Assembly (NCBI GenBank): GCA_027919835.1
Contig: JANVFP010000037.1
Coordinates: 1-64,000 of the forward strand
Length of the DNA stretch: 64,000 bases
From: Lentinula raphanica
Taxonomy: Eukaryota > Basidiomycota > Agaricomycetes > Agaricales > Omphalotaceae
Direction: 5' to 3'
The position numbers and the translations under genes were made by a program. Below the pieces are notes generated by a model, which worked only from the letters and a program-made list of their open reading frames with translations, had not been told where the DNA came from and searched no databases. This document shows, piece after piece, positions 31,529-44,465 of this stretch (within the stretch, counting starts at the first letter, position 1; the number at the start of each line of letters is the position of its first letter).

Positions 31529-32254
31529 CCTGATTAGTACTTAGAATTGCCTTCCTTTGCTGCTCACCCATCATAGTATACATCAATGGTTTACAACTTT
31601 ATACTCTACTATGGTCTGTATGATGGATAGGTTTTTTTCAAATGTTGATAGAGCTTGATGCGTGGGTGTGCTGGCTTTTTTGGAATTCTCAGATGCAGAT
31701 GCACTATTGTACCTAAAGAAATTCATCTTTGACTGGAACCTTGTCTCTCCTACAGCCACTGAATACTTGTACAAAACAACCATGCTCTGGAAGGAGTTCA
31801 TCCTCACAGGCCAGTCAACGACCTGGTCGGTGACTGACAGTAGCTCGGACAAGTATGATGAGGATTGAAAATCCTTTATTTGATACTATCCCTTACTGGC
31901 ACAGTGTACATTTACATTTATTTATTGTCTTCGGTGTTCACACTCTGTTGCGCTTTCTAATTCGTGCTTACACTTAACAGTAGACATTACTTACATGTCT
32001 CTCTGTCTATGTCCCTCTATGTCCCTCTGTACTCGTAGCAGTCTATTGTCTCCTTGTGAGATGAGCATTGGCTGCATGAAAGGCATTGGGCCCGGCTGTT
32101 CCCTTGTGGGACCCCTCCCTCGGTGGAGCCGAGTAGTTTCCTTCCAAGTTCCTTCCTTCCTTAAGTATATCCCAAGTGAATCGCTGAGTTTCGCACGACA
32201 ATCCGTGGAAAGAACTTGAAGCGCCCAAGAATTTCAAGGCAACTCAAACCCACA
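31529..32254. other. Intergenic, no convincing gene
   Basis: Short frames such as 31662-31868 do not look conserved. The last 60 nt before 32255 are shared with the partial duplicate at 26.4 kb and probably hold the SDHAF3 promoter. Confidence 0.45.
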
Positions 32255-33004
32255 ATGCGAGGATCTTTCGCCAGACTAGCCGTATCTCTCTCTGCCAGAC
32301 AGTCTACTCTTCAAGAAGCCAATGCTGCATTACTGCCACCAAAACCGTGAGCTCCGACGCGTATGGTGAACCGGGCTTTCGTACCAACAACTTTCAGACT
32401 CTTTCGCCACATACTTCGGTCACATCGCAATTTACCATCGGAAATGCGCTCTCTGGGAGATGACTATGTGAAAGCAGGTGAGCATTATTCATAAACGCTC
32501 GACACAGATTGGCTCACAATCTCGGTCAGAATTCCGACGCCATCGAGCAGTCACCAACCCAGTTCATATTATCCGCTTTCTCTCGCAATGGAAACTCTAC
32601 TTGGAGGCTTTGCCAGCCGCAAAGGATGGACGGACGTTTTCGGGACGGAAACTTGATTCAATGCTCCTAGAGAAGGTACGTTGAACCTCGACACAGCATG
32701 TATGCCAGTAACTTTCTCTGCCCAGATGTCTTCCGAGCAACTGGGTCAGCTATACGAGTTAATGCAAGCCACAAAGAAGTATGGAAGCCCTCTGATTCAG
32801 GAAACGGGAGCTCGGGATCGGGATGATACGGAATTCTTGTTGCGTATAGACAGTGTTAGGCAAGGTCATCGCTGCCTCCGTTATACCGGTATGCTAATAC
32901 ATATTCATGTGAAGATGCTTCCTCTTTCTCCCGTTCGTGTGAGGACGATTAACAATTTGCCAATACTGCCCATACGTCAGGTCACGTTGCCAGCTTTGGT
33001 CTAA
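32255..33004 (+). CDS. SDHAF3: Succinate dehydrogenase assembly factor 3 (ACN9/SDHAF3/Sdh7)
   Basis: Exons 32255-32346, 32398-32477, 32530-32675 and 32726-33004. The first three sum to 318 nt (106 codons). The product starts MRGSFARLAVSLSARQSTLQ, a mitochondrial presequence. The LYR-family core follows: LFRHILRSHRNLPSEMRSLG, then YVKAEFRRHRAVTNPVHI and RFLSQWKLYLEAL. These match the ACN9 family, which protects the iron-sulfur subunit of succinate dehydrogenase during assembly in the matrix. The core LFR stands where the LYR motif is expected. The C-terminus is longer than usual if exon 4 runs unspliced; an intron from about 32,872 to 32,989 would shorten it to end GHVASFGLIAT. A partial duplicate lies 5.7 kb upstream. 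Confidence 0.9.
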
Positions 33005-33075
33005 TCGCTACTTAAGCTCTTACATTCAAATCTCCTCAACGATATTTCCACGTACTCCCCCTCATCTTCTGATCA

Positions 33076-34111
33076 ATGTCTCAATCGGCCGTGAGTGTAT
33101 ATCCAGCCGCGAATTTCCAGATAATTAAAGGGTTTTGAGCTGACATAGTCAATCCCTACCAACGCTGCCCCGTTCTCCGCTCTCCCTTCGATCCATACCT
33201 TGCTCCTTGAAGCTAAAGCTAAGAAGGGTACGCTACAGGATTCTAGGTCGTTGAGATATTAATGTTGAGAGGTGTCAACAGGCTTGACCTTTGATGCGAT
33301 AGGGAGGGCAATCGGGAAAGACGAAGTTTGGGTAGCTTCAGCTTTCTATGGACAGGTCTGTGTCTCTCGGAAAATGATAACGATCATCAACGACCGAATC
33401 TTCAATCTCTAGGCCAAATTTAGCGCAGAAGATTTACAAAAGCTTTCTGAAGTTCTTGACCTTCCCCATGCGGAGTTGACTGCAGGACTAGGTGACCACT
33501 GGTTCCCTTACCGTGGTCTTGGGTCTGCAGTTCCTACTGATCCCGTTGTGTACCGGCTATACGAGGTGCGTTCATTCATTCCAATGGTCGATTCCCATTT
33601 CCTAAGTCATCTTTTCGCGCTCAGGGTATCATGGTCTACGGTCATCCCATCAAAGTGAGATCGAACCTTTCATCCTATAGATTGTCATGATTCTGATTAC
33701 ACCTGATTACGCCCATTGTCTCGCTCCGACTTTCATCTCTACTCCCTATGGATTACCTCCGTCTATTTGACGCTCACTTCTTTACCTCTATCTCATCATC
33801 CCCCGAACCCAGGCCCTCATTAATGAGAAGGTACGTTTGAGCTGAATCTGCCTCTGCGGCGATTAGCAGTCTCCCCCTCGTTCAAGTTCTAGGAGCTCAC
33901 GAGGAACTTTTTTCTTCCCTTTGCTTGATGTTGTAGTTTGGAGATGGGATCATGTCGATGATCGACTGCTACGTCAAAGTTGATAAGAAACCTGACCCAA
34001 AGGGAGATCGTGTTGTGTTGACGTTTGAGTAGGTGGTTTTCCTTCAGTCCTCCAAATGTTCGCGCTGATGGTGCCGATAGCGGAAAATTCTTACCATATG
34101 CCAAGTGGTAA
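33076..34111 (+). CDS. cynS: Cyanate hydratase (cyanase)
   Basis: Seven or so short exons give a product of about 160 residues, the normal length. It starts MSQSA and [20 protein letters not shown], has a helix-turn-helix-like N-terminal part ([20 protein letters not shown]), then [16 protein letters not shown]. The catalytic domain follows: [20 protein letters not shown] with the active Arg and Glu of RLYE, and [13 protein letters not shown] with the active Ser. The end is GKFLPYAKW. Cyanase turns cyanate and bicarbonate into ammonia and carbon dioxide in the cytosol and detoxifies cyanate. All catalytic residues are present. Exon 1 is only 15 nt (33076-33090). Confidence 0.95.
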
Positions 34112-34216
34112 AAACTAGCACCGGGTTGAAACTATCAACGATGTACATTCAGAACGAATACCAGAATCATGCTCTTTCCTTCAACGAAACATGTAGAAAA
34201 CCGAAAATTTAAAAAA

Positions 34217-34315
34217 TGGGGGTACCGCGGATCGAACGCGGGACCTTCAGAACACCAAACGTTGTTTGTGACATTTAGCTTCAGTCTGCTGCTCTCCCAG
34301 CTGAGCTATACCCCC
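34217..34315 (-). tRNA. tRNA-Phe (GAA) with a 26-nt intron
   Basis: On minus the acceptor GGGGGTA pairs with TACCCCC. The D arm starts TAGCTCAGCTGGGAGAGC. The T arm CCGCG-TTCGATC-CGCGG is perfect. The anticodon loop reads CTGAAG before the intron, giving anticodon GAA. The intron (34278-34253) stands after the base following the anticodon, as in nuclear tRNAs. The anticodon stem has a G-A mismatch at its outer pair. The gene has the usual internal A and B boxes. Confidence 0.9.
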
Positions 34316-34438
34316 ATATGAAAATGATAGAAACTTTGGTACCAACAACTACAGGAGTCAATAATAACCATACACTCACTGGTGCTTTCTATGTAGCGAA
34401 CAGTAAGACAAAATGAAAAGGTTAAAGCTATATGTATA

Positions 34439-35307
34439 TCATTCACATTTCCCCCTCTCACACTTCGCCTTCAAGCTCCGTATGATGTCCTTCCCAAGGT
34501 GGTACATTATTAGCCCCGATATTGTAATCCAAGCACTGTGGGGGCCAAGCTTCTAGATTAGTAACCAAGCCGACGAACGATGAGAAGAAAATCACTGGGG
34601 GACAGGAGAACGTACACGTTCGGTAAGATCCAATAAGAAACCATCCCGGACAACGTGTTGTGCCCGATAGCGCAGAATCCGCAGAAGTACTCCTGCGAGA
34701 CGTAGAGGAGTGTTTTAGCCAAGGTCATAGCTGATCCGGTATACCCTGCGAGAGGAGCGAGCTCGGAAGGATAGATATGCGTCGTCCAGAGATAGACAAT
34801 CTGTCGAGCGAAGATACCGCGTGGAATTTGAATGATTTGTATTGATATCGAGCAGAATAGACAACGTACGGCGAAGAAGTTCTCAATGACATTTAGGACA
34901 GCTGACACGAGATGATATATGAGATGGGAATTCTGAGTCCAAAAGAGCAGAGTTGGGACGCACCAGCCGCATTGGCGAACCCTTCGCCGTCCTCGAAGGC
35001 TTTGACACCGTAGACCTACAAGGTGAGCAACGTATAATCAGATCCTGAAGCGAAGTAATCGCGACAATTTAAAGCGGTGACCGACATGGTCTACATCGCC
35101 GTAGAACTCGTAGAATGCCCATATCCAATGCAGGTCTCCTCCAACCATTGAACGTGGTCTAGGATAGATAGCAAGATAGGTCAACGAACGCGAACACGAG
35201 AAGCTGATCGTATACGAAACACACCTCATCAAACAATAGCCAGCATCCCATAACATCAGAGGTGCCGTCAGCATAAACCAAACCGAAATCCACAGTCTAC
35301 CAGCCAT
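34439..35307 (-). CDS. Multi-pass membrane protein, possibly EXPERA-like
   Basis: Start 35307, MAGRLWISVWFMLTAPLMLW, followed by five introns with GT-AG ends. The joined product includes GGDLHWIWAFYEFYGDVDHV, YGVKAFEDGEGFANAAG, YLWTTHIYPSELAPLAGYTG, the block SQEYFCGFCAIGHNTL and SYWILPNVAWITISGLIMYH. It ends GKDIIRSLKAKCERGKCE, a basic tail that fits an ER membrane protein. Four hydrophobic segments and conserved Trp, Glu and His residues recall EXPERA proteins (emopamil-binding, TMEM97-like), but I cannot confirm this. The last exon was chosen because joining at TTGCTTGG gives a hydrophobic segment in frame. Confidence 0.65.
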
Positions 35308-38225
35308 GAGTGTTTTTGGTGAAAGCGAAGCCGAGAACAAGGGGTGGGGGCACAGTGAGGGTCAGAAAGAAAGAAGAAAAGTGAGCTCGAGCGAGGGCGC
35401 TTTTAACCTATCAGGATTAGAGTATGTAGGATGTAAGTAAAGAAGAAAAAAAAATCCTTTCTCGCTCGCATGGCTTCTGAAAGGCTATTAGGACACGTTT
35501 GATTGCCGCGCAGCTCGCAGCGGTGGCGATTGTAATGAAAGTCAGATCCTATAGTTACGTTTTTCTCTTTTCGAGCTCGACGTTCTTGCTATACTTTGCC
35601 TTGTCAAGTTGTTCCAACTCATCTTGTGCTGTTCTGTCCAAGTTCGTTTAATACATCGCCTAGCGCTCGCTAAACCTTTTCCCCATTTGTCTATCAGCGT
35701 TCCACGTTCAAAAAGTTCTCATATTCTGCCATCTTCTAGTTCTTCCAAGAGAACAAGAAATTCTGACAGATTTCGGCCTTGCTCTCCGTGAAGGACAAGA
35801 AAGCTTTCTTCATCTAAACTCGAAAGTAAGAGTATGAACTGTCAATGGCGTGCAAATCAGGCGCCTCGAGGCGAACGAAGCAAGGATTCGCCGAAGCAGC
35901 GCGAGTCCGTATCTTTAATGAGACAGTACTTCTTCCTTGCCAAACACAACACCCGCCGCAAATAAGTATAGGCGAATGCTTGCTGACTACAAACAGTATA
36001 TCTGCTTAAGCGAAAACTTCCCTCGACCTCTCATCTGACACATTGTGCAACCACGGTAACAGAAAAAACATTCGTTTCAGAATAGTCTCTTCGTCTCATG
36101 TTTTTTATGAACTCGGAAGCTGGGCTGGCAGAGGTTGGCAGCAGACCACGATTTGGGGCAGGAATCGCACGCTAAAATCCAAGCTCCGTTTCTCAGTCGA
36201 GGGATGAAACGCCGAGAAAACGAAGATCTCTCTCCGGCTGTATAAACACACCATGTCAGCTTCACAGTGGGGAAGCGATAAACGTTAACATTCGTGGATG
36301 ATCAGAATCAACTGCTTGATGATGAGGTAGAGGCAGAGCTCACCTCCTCTAGATACAGCCGTAACATGTACGTGTTGCCATTAGAGTTTAACATCGTACA
36401 TGGGGTTCGAGGAAAGATAGTGGAACTCTGAGCGTCCAGTTAGAGTTTATGATCAGTCGTCTTGGAAAAGAACCAACTTTTGGGAGAAATATGAAGACGA
36501 GATCAGTTGCAAAACACCCTCCTCTCTTTCGGTCCGCGTATGTCAAGAACATGTGTTGTATCTTATCGGCCCAAAGAACAGGAGTAATGCTTCGTCTGTT
36601 TGTTCGTTGAAGAGACAACAGTGAGAAAAGTGGGTAATGAACATGAATACCCAATGTATCGGTCGTCGGACCTAGGGGAATTACTATAAGTATCAACATA
36701 GGATATTACATGTAGTGAAGAAGCAGAACTCTGAGCTCACAGCGTATACACGAAAATCCTTCGAGTAAGATACCGAGCCAAACGGAAAGCTAGAACACGT
36801 CGCAGTTTGGGAATTTTGAAGGACGGTTTCGAACAGATATCTTCATTATTCTTCCTGAGCATTCCGAGTCCTTGTTCTGCCTTTCCTTATTTCTGGATGC
36901 TTCATTGGTGTGTCTTTCAGTGATAGGCGACAGTGAACGGTGTCTGTTGCAAGGCAGCCCAAGGACATAGGGTCCTTCCACGGTAATGAACCTTGAAAGC
37001 GAAGACATTGCCAGTGGCACGTACGGAGCTTGCAAAGGAGTCCATGGAAATGAAGCAAGATGCATAACGGTTCGGGAATCTCCAATCACATTCTGCTTTC
37101 CTGACAAGCGTCGAAGTTCGACCCCGCCCACAGTAGAGGAACAGCATAGTACCATAATAGATCCGTGATGAACCATGTCCAAAGTTATGGACGAAGATGC
37201 ATGATTGTGAAGTTCCTTGCATAATGAAATGATGAATGGGCGTTGAAGGATAACGAAGAACCGTTCGAAGATTGCACTGCACTCACGAAACATCAGGCCT
37301 TCAACCAACCAAACAACAGGCATCTTGATTTAAAACCTCCGTATGAAGTTACGAAGCTCAGAAACATCAGAAAGAGCGTCCTAAATGAAGTCAAAATGCT
37401 TGGCCAATACAGCACCTTACAGCACTGAGCTCGGGAGAGTCGGAATCTTGCTGTATTTTTGGATGACCTGGCAGCGACTTGAGCTTCTTCGAGACTGCAA
37501 CTCTGCAAAGGAAGTTCAAGATCAGATACGGAGACTCATGAGGGATATTTCCCGGGTTTACTATCCGCCCTATGCATTTGTCACAGCTGTTCATGTCGTT
37601 CCTTCATATTTGGAGGCAGATGATGCAGTTTGAGAAAGACAGCAAATTCCAAAGCCCAGACCAGGAACTTCGAACGAGGAAGATCGAGCGATTTCGATGA
37701 TCTCTTCGAGCAATGGTCCAATGGAGATTGACATCAGTTATATGAGTTCGAAAAACTTCATTTCTAGTACGAAAACCTGCTTCAGCCAGATTGGTCCAAT
37801 GAATGAAGCACAATGAAGCACATAGTCCTTGAGTATCGTCGTAGAATAGTCTGGCCACCATATACCTGAGCTATTTGACGGAGAAACCTGGGAGAAAAGA
37901 GAGTTAGAGATCCGGTATAAGCATCTGAACCTGAGAGAGAGTGACAGAGAGTCGGACTACTATCGGAGTCGGACTAAGCGCCCGTCAAAACCAACATTAG
38001 ATGCCGGAGATGCCGATCCGCCATCGCAAATTTGATTGGTGGATCCCGTGATGATTTTTATCTCTTGCTTTGACCGTGACGGTGAACGCGCAGCGTAAAA
38101 TATTCAACGCTAATCCCATCCAATCCCCTGTCCTTTATGTCCGAAATTCACTGGTATATTTCTCAGATACGACGGATCCGACGGGGCAAAGCATTGGAAG
38201 AAAGAACGAAAGTTCGAGGAGGTGA
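35308..38225. other. Three-kilobase interval without a confident gene
   Basis: Frames of 60-177 codons exist on both strands (for example minus 37323-36790 and plus 37385-37633), but none has a recognisable domain, and frames on opposite strands overlap. An intron-rich gene on minus between about 37,860 and 36,080 is possible and could not be assembled by eye. Confidence 0.4.
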
Positions 38226-38233
38226 ACAGAAGA

Positions 38234-38666
38234 AGGACCCGTGATAACACACCCAAATGTAGTGCACAAATTCGTACAAAACACCCCCCGATTTTGGCAA
38301 AATCCCGTATACAAGTTCGTACAAAACACCCGCCGATGGCGAGAGGCCGGAGAGATTTTTCGTACAAAAGGGACCCAGATTTGACGCTAGAAGTCTGGAT
38401 TTCAGTCAAAGCAATCGTCCGGAGACAGGCAGAGAGCGGTACGCGATGAATATCATGATGATTTGCATGTAATTTCGCTAACTGAGACAACGTTTAGGAC
38501 CATTGAGGGAGGGTAGGGAAGGTTTCGGAAAAAAATTGGTGAAAACTAGAGGGCGTACACAAGTTCGTACAAAATGACCCCAAAAATTTGGTGCCAGGTT
38601 CGTACAAAACAGGCCAGTTTGAGGCCATTTTTGTGTATGACATCTGGGTGTATTATCACGGGTCCT
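38234..38666. mobile_element. 433-bp MITE with 8-bp target duplication
   Basis: Ends AGGACCCGTGATAA and its reverse complement start inverted repeats of about 27 bp (AGGACCCGTGATAAYACACC). The 8-bp ACAGAAGA flanks both sides (38226-38233 and 38667-38674). An 8-bp duplication is typical of hAT-type elements. Inside, the word TTCGTACAAAA occurs five times, some direct and evenly spread. No coding capacity. It lies about 330 bp upstream of the beta-glucosidase start codon. Confidence 0.9.
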
Positions 38667-38948
38667 ACAGAAGACCACAGACATTTTCTAAAATCATCAA
38701 AAAAGGACAAGCGCCTTCGGCTATTTTCTGAAGCTCCATTTCGACGCTCAGAAGATTTGCCAGAAGACCTCAGAAGGCTGGGGAACGATGATTTTGATCA
38801 GTTGAGCACACTTTGTAATATACGAATCGTCAAATTATGGCCGCCACCAGTCACCCCAGGAAATTTGCTTCCAGATCGGACCCCTCATTGGGACCTGAAC
38901 TCGGTCCTTGAACGTTCTCTCGCGATTCGAGAGGGCAGAGGTCATCAG

Positions 38949-38956
38949 TATATAAA
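38949..38956 (+). promoter_or_regulatory. TATA box of the beta-glucosidase gene
   Basis: TATATAAA lies 41-48 nt upstream of the ATG at 38997. Few genes in this window have such a clear TATA element, which fits a regulated, highly expressed secreted enzyme. Confidence 0.6.
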
Positions 38957-38996
38957 GTGGTGAACTCTGAATTCGCGCTCTTTCAAGGCTCTGGTC

Positions 38997-41900
38997 ATGC
39001 TGTCAGCAGCGGTCATTCTTGCTCTCCTTGCGGCCTCTTCTGCCTCTGCCTACTCGTTTGAGCGTTCGTTGGACAGCGCGTTCTCAGGCCATCTCTTTCG
39101 ACGCGACATTACGGATGACTTGCTGAATAGCACCTTATGGCCTGCACGTATGTGTTTGATTCTCTCGGTGGGGTACGCGTCGTATGTACTTAAAGTGTGC
39201 CTTTTCAGCGGCTGCCAACGGAGGCAAAGCTTGGGGTAAGGCGTTCGCCAAAGCCAAAGCAACCGTGGCCAAGCTTACGCCTGAGGAACTCTTCAACGTG
39301 CGTCACTGAAATGGTTTGTATCTCATTGATCGTGAACATATTTTATCTCCTCCCACAGCTCACCGTCGGACTCGATGGGCGCTGTGTTGGTAATACGGCT
39401 CCTGTACCGCGATTTAACATCCCAGAATTCTGTTTTGGAGATGGTCCAGCTGGTGTTCGCGCTATCCAAGGTGTATCTCAATTTCCTGCTGAGCTCACCA
39501 CTGCTGCGACTTGGGACCGAGACCTGATGTACCGTCGGAATAAGGCGATGGGACAAGAGTTCTATGACCAGGGCGTACACATTCCTGTGAGTCTTCCTTT
39601 CCTGCAATGACTCCACGTAAACACTTACCCTGCCCTGTAGTTAGCACCTGTGACTGGCGGACGTAAGCTTGATTCGATTTATTAATCGTTCTTCAACACT
39701 CATTTTGTTCTTGCAGCGTTGGGACGATCTCCTTTGTAAGTCACGAAGATTCGGATCCAGGCTGACGTTAGTTCATGCGTTCTTTTGAATAGGGAAGGGA
39801 GAGCTTGGGAAGGAGGTTTTACAGACCCCTATGCTTGCGGTGAAGCTTCGTATCAGTACGTTACGGCTTTGGTCGATTCTGGTGTAGCCTCCGTGGCAAA
39901 ACATGTTCGTATTTCCATTTCTATCCTCCCCTCAAACTCATCTATCATCCCAGTGGGTTGGATATGAACAAGAGCTCTATCGAAACCCACATGGACTTCA
40001 AACCAGTTAGTACATTTCAGTCTCAGTTGGATCACTCTCATTGGCCTATCGTCTCTCCTCAATCACAGAAAACGATACCTTTCCAGGCGGAACCCAGCTT
40101 CCGTGCGTAGGCCGTGGACTATCCACAAATGTGAACCAGACTTAGTAGATTTTCATTAGTGTTTCCTCCAACATTGACGATAAGACCATGCATGAGGTTT
40201 ATATGTGGGCATTTGCGGAAGCAGTTCGGGCTGGGACGACGCATATCATGTCGGTATTCTTCATTTGGTCATTTGAATTCTTGGTCCTCACTGGTCTGTG
40301 TGTTCTAGGTGCTCTTATAACCAGATCAACAACACGCATTCATGCAGTAACGCCAAGTCGCTCAATGGCCTTCTCAAGACCGAGCTCAACTTCCAAGGCG
40401 CTATCATGAGTGACTGGGGAGCTCACTGGGACACTATGTTATCCATGCATAATGGACTGGATATGGTGCGTGCACGTGAATGTCTCTTCCTATGACGATT
40501 CGTTCATGAAAACATCGTCTAGTCTATGCCCGGAAGTCAACTTGACTCCCTTCTCGGAGATTTCTGGGGCGAGTGTGTTGAGTTGATCAACAACGGCACT
40601 GTTAGGATAGATGTCGTTCGCGAAAAAGTCATCCGTATCCTCACTGCCTACTATCACCTCGGTCAAGATGTTAAGCCCCTTCCAGATTTCGTATATGCAG
40701 TAACGGATTTCGTACGTGGTCCTTCCTTCTAGCTCTCTCCAGTGGATAGTATCGCTCACCATCGCCCAGAACTCTGCCGGAACCTCCTATGTCGATGAGG
40801 TTGTAAGTTACAGGAACGTACGGAAACCTGGGACAGCGGATCTCATCAAGGAGATCGGGACGTCTAGTGTCACTCTTTTGAAAAACACGGGTGGTCTTCC
40901 TTTGAACAAGCCCCAGCGCGTTGCGGTATTGGGTATGTCTGACTCACACCGCTTTCGAGGTTGTCGTTTGATTTCGTGCTATAGGAAATGACGCTACCGA
41001 TAACATTTATGGATCGAGCAGTTGCGGTGCAACCAACAGCGGCTGTTTGCTCAACGGTGCCCTCGTACGTTGCACTGTCTTCTGGCGTTCTCACTCGTTC
41101 TGATCGTAAACCAGAATGGTACATTGACTATTGGATTTGGGGCCGGATCAGGCTATGCACCTTATATCGTCACCCCTCTCGATGCGCTCAAACAAAGAGC
41201 GATTCAAGATAACACTGAGGTTAGTAGTGCCGCTCGACTTGCTACAAACACGCATTGACACAAACTCCATCAGATACAAGCCATGGTCGCAGATAGCAAC
41301 AGCAGCTTTGCAGAATCAACCATCTCGACGATCGTCCCTGATGCTGATGTCACTCTCGTGTTCGTCAATCGATGGTACGGAAAGGGAATAGACGCTCTTA
41401 GTCTCGATCTCACCGGCGACGCCGACTACCTCGTCGCTCAGGCCGTCAACTATTCCTCCAATGTTGTCGTTGTCATTCACGCGACAGGTGTCGTTAATAT
41501 CGAGAAATGGGTAGACAACCCCAACGTCACCGCGATTGTCGCTGCTTACCTGCCTGGACAAGAATCAGGTGCTGGTCTTGTTCCTGTGCTCTATGGTGAT
41601 GTGTCGCCTAGTGGGAAAATCCCGTGGACTTGGGGAAAGAGTTTGGATGATTACCCTGTGAGCCTGTGAGATCCTGTTGTCTTGGCGCTTTACTCATAGT
41701 CGACAGCCTAACGGGATCGTCACTGATATGGTATATGCACCGCAATCGAACTTCACGGAAGGAGCGTTCATTGACTACCGATGGTACAATCCATTCGTTG
41801 GTTTTTCAAAGACAGCGTGCTCATTCGAACATCTTACACAGGTTTGACAAGCACAACATCACTCCGCGATATGGTATGTTGGGCGCTTCGTTTTACTTCT

Positions 41901-42515
41901 ATCTTTTTCTCAAGCTCACATCAATCGTTTTGATTCTCAGAATTTGGATACGGACTGTCATACGCAACATTCAAGTACTCAAAGTTGACGATCTCCAAGA
42001 CCCATGTTAAAGACACTACTTCCATCATGGACACTGCAGAACCTTTCGTCGGCTGGGACGGAAGCAATTCTCTCTATGACGTCCTGTTCACTGCCTCTGT
42101 CAAAATCACCAACACCGGAAACTACACCGGAAGTGAGGTCGCCCAGCTGGTCAGTTAAAGTCTCTTGAGTCTACCTAGCACAGGAATGATTTTTGACGGT
42201 GTTTGCTAGTACATATCTATCCCCGAGGAAGGCCAACCTATCCGTGTACTCAGAGGTTTCGATAAAGTCAAGGATATCAAACCCGGAGAAACCAAAACCG
42301 CCACGTTCGATATTCGTCGGAAGGATGTCAGTGCATGGTCAGTAGTAGACCAACACTGGTACGTTCCCAATGGAACTTTCACCATCTACGTCGGTGCCAG
42401 TTCTCGAAATTTGCCACTTGTGAGTATGAGCTTTTATGATCGACGTCCGATCAATTCTCACCTCAAATTTACCTTTGCCTTTTTTTCTCGACAGAGCACT
42501 ACTTGGACACCTTGA
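38997..42515 (+). CDS. Secreted beta-glucosidase, glycoside hydrolase family 3
   Basis: Start [20 protein letters not shown], a clear signal peptide. More than a dozen introns. The GH3 N-terminal barrel shows [58 protein letters not shown] and [20 protein letters not shown]. Next come [14 protein letters not shown] and the nucleophile Asp in [12 protein letters not shown] (GAC at 40412-40414). The C-terminal sandwich has [14 protein letters not shown], then [20 protein letters not shown] and [16 protein letters not shown], followed by a fibronectin III-like end ([23 protein letters not shown]). It releases glucose from cello-oligosaccharides and completes cellulose breakdown outside the cell. 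Stop TGA at 42513-42515. Confidence 0.93.
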
Positions 42516-44465
42516 TCGTCCGCGCGCAGCAAACTCGAAAAGCTTCTCATCACCCAACTTGATGATTTTGGGAGGACGTTGTCTTCCAGATATTCCTCTT
42601 CGCTCTTTCAATTAAGCTTTATTTCTGTATCTTATCGAAGGACTCCTTTCGTGGGCGTGTATTCGTCTTGCGTTTCTTTTTGTATGTAAGTAAAAAATGT
42701 ATCCTTCACAGTATTTCTTGTATTCGAACGAAGTCGATGTACCGTCTTCCTTTTTTTGCCCTGATATAACTCCAGCACACTTAGCCACGGCGGTCTCAAC
42801 GCTGAAGTTTGAGCTTGAAGGGTAAGTCTCGTATCTGTCCAAGACCGTTACAGTTTTGCATGTCAGGATTTCTGACAACTACGAGGCAGGAAGTTTAAAA
42901 ATCCTGTACTTACGGTTAGGCTATCAATAGAGTCTGAGCAGTGCTAGTGAGTACCAACGTTCGAATGGTACTTTATAAAAACCAAATAGAACAATCACTG
43001 TCAAGTACTTGGGTGACTATACTGGGACTGAGTTCTCATGAAGGCCGACGACGCTCAAGGGCCTCAATGTTGAAGGTGTATGCAAACTCCTTCCCACTTC
43101 AACTTCAAACTCCCTCAATGTCAGAGTCATACGTGTCAGATATTCTATCTATCATGAATCATTATCAAAACATATGGCTCAAAACGACCGTCCCAAGCCC
43201 GTCCCCGCGTCCCAGTCCCAATCATAGAACGACGGTCCACAAGACTCCATGATATATCGATTCAGGAGCTCGGGGTGGTTTGAAGAGCGGTGGTGAGGCT
43301 CAGTCTGGCTCAGTTTCATCGGTATGATCAACGCTACTAGACTCTGACCTGATCTCGACAAAATTCCAAAGCTCCAAATACCCCAACCCGTCGTAAGTGC
43401 AAAACGATCTAAAAATTTTCTTCTCCCAAACTCCCTCAAGCAGCCTCAAGCTTCATAAGGCCTCATATATGTATCGGGACGGCTGATAGCTATAATCAAT
43501 CACAGATGATGAGATACCTGATGGACGGACGAGTCAATTGCAAGGACTCGAAGTTGGAAAGAGTTCGATAGACTACAATAATAGATTCTTTGTATGTATT
43601 CATCATCAGTTCCTCAACATGTACAGGTTTCAGGTTTCAGGCTTTCCGAAGAGCCTTTCAATCTCTTTCAATGCCCAATCTACCCAAAAACGCTCAATCA
43701 ACACATATCCGATGTGGCGTCTCAGATCTCAGAGGTAGGGCGGCTAGGTGATACATACGGACTCAAGAGACGGAAAGCACTCTGCCCGAGAGGTTCCATC
43801 ATGAATCATGATCTCATCAAACAAACCCGCATACCAATAGTAGTAGACTGATTGATTGGAGGTGAATAGATACCGATAAGTATGTCCTTCAATAGCCTTC
43901 AATCCTATTTCTGGAATAGACGGAGAAAGATGGGGTAGTCAAGAATGACTTGAATGATGATTGATGCGAGTGGGTACGTTGTAATCGTTTTATGAGGTGG
44001 ATATGGTACATGCGAAAGAGGTAAGATGAAGACTGGAATCCGTTACAACAGTGTAGCCATCAAAGAGAGAGGCTTAGTTATATGTGTATGTTATACTGTG
44101 TCAAGTTCGATCCAAAGAAGAAAGGAAACGAGATGAAGCATACAAGTAAGACCAAAACAGGAAGAGAAGAGGACCGTACAACCCATGTTCATACCTTGTA
44201 CCAAGTTAGTAAACAACGAAACAAAGAGTAGAAACACGAATAGAATGGTGGCGGTTTAGCAAAAATAGACCCGCAACTTTGGCGATCCGAGGCCAAATAG
44301 CGGCTCTGGCGATATGCGGCGGCGAAGCACTTTCGGTGCGACATACGGCGTAGAGAACGTCCATCGACAGCGATACGATGTCGTGATAGAGAGATAAGGG
44401 GAGACTTGGGATATAAGTTATGCGACAAAGATGATATGTGATGATGAGACTCCGAAGTGAGATGA
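42516..44465. other. Intergenic, no convincing gene
   Basis: About 2 kb with only short frames on both strands (up to 103 codons). Nothing conserved was recognised. Confidence 0.45.

Noticed and set aside
36790..37323. 177-codon minus frame
   Set aside because: No domain, no recognisable start or splice context, and overlapping frames on both strands; it could be chance.
38270..38610. CRISPR-like array (repeated TTCGTACAAAA)
   Set aside because: The repeats are too short, spacing is uneven, the host is a eukaryote, and a MITE with target duplication explains the block.
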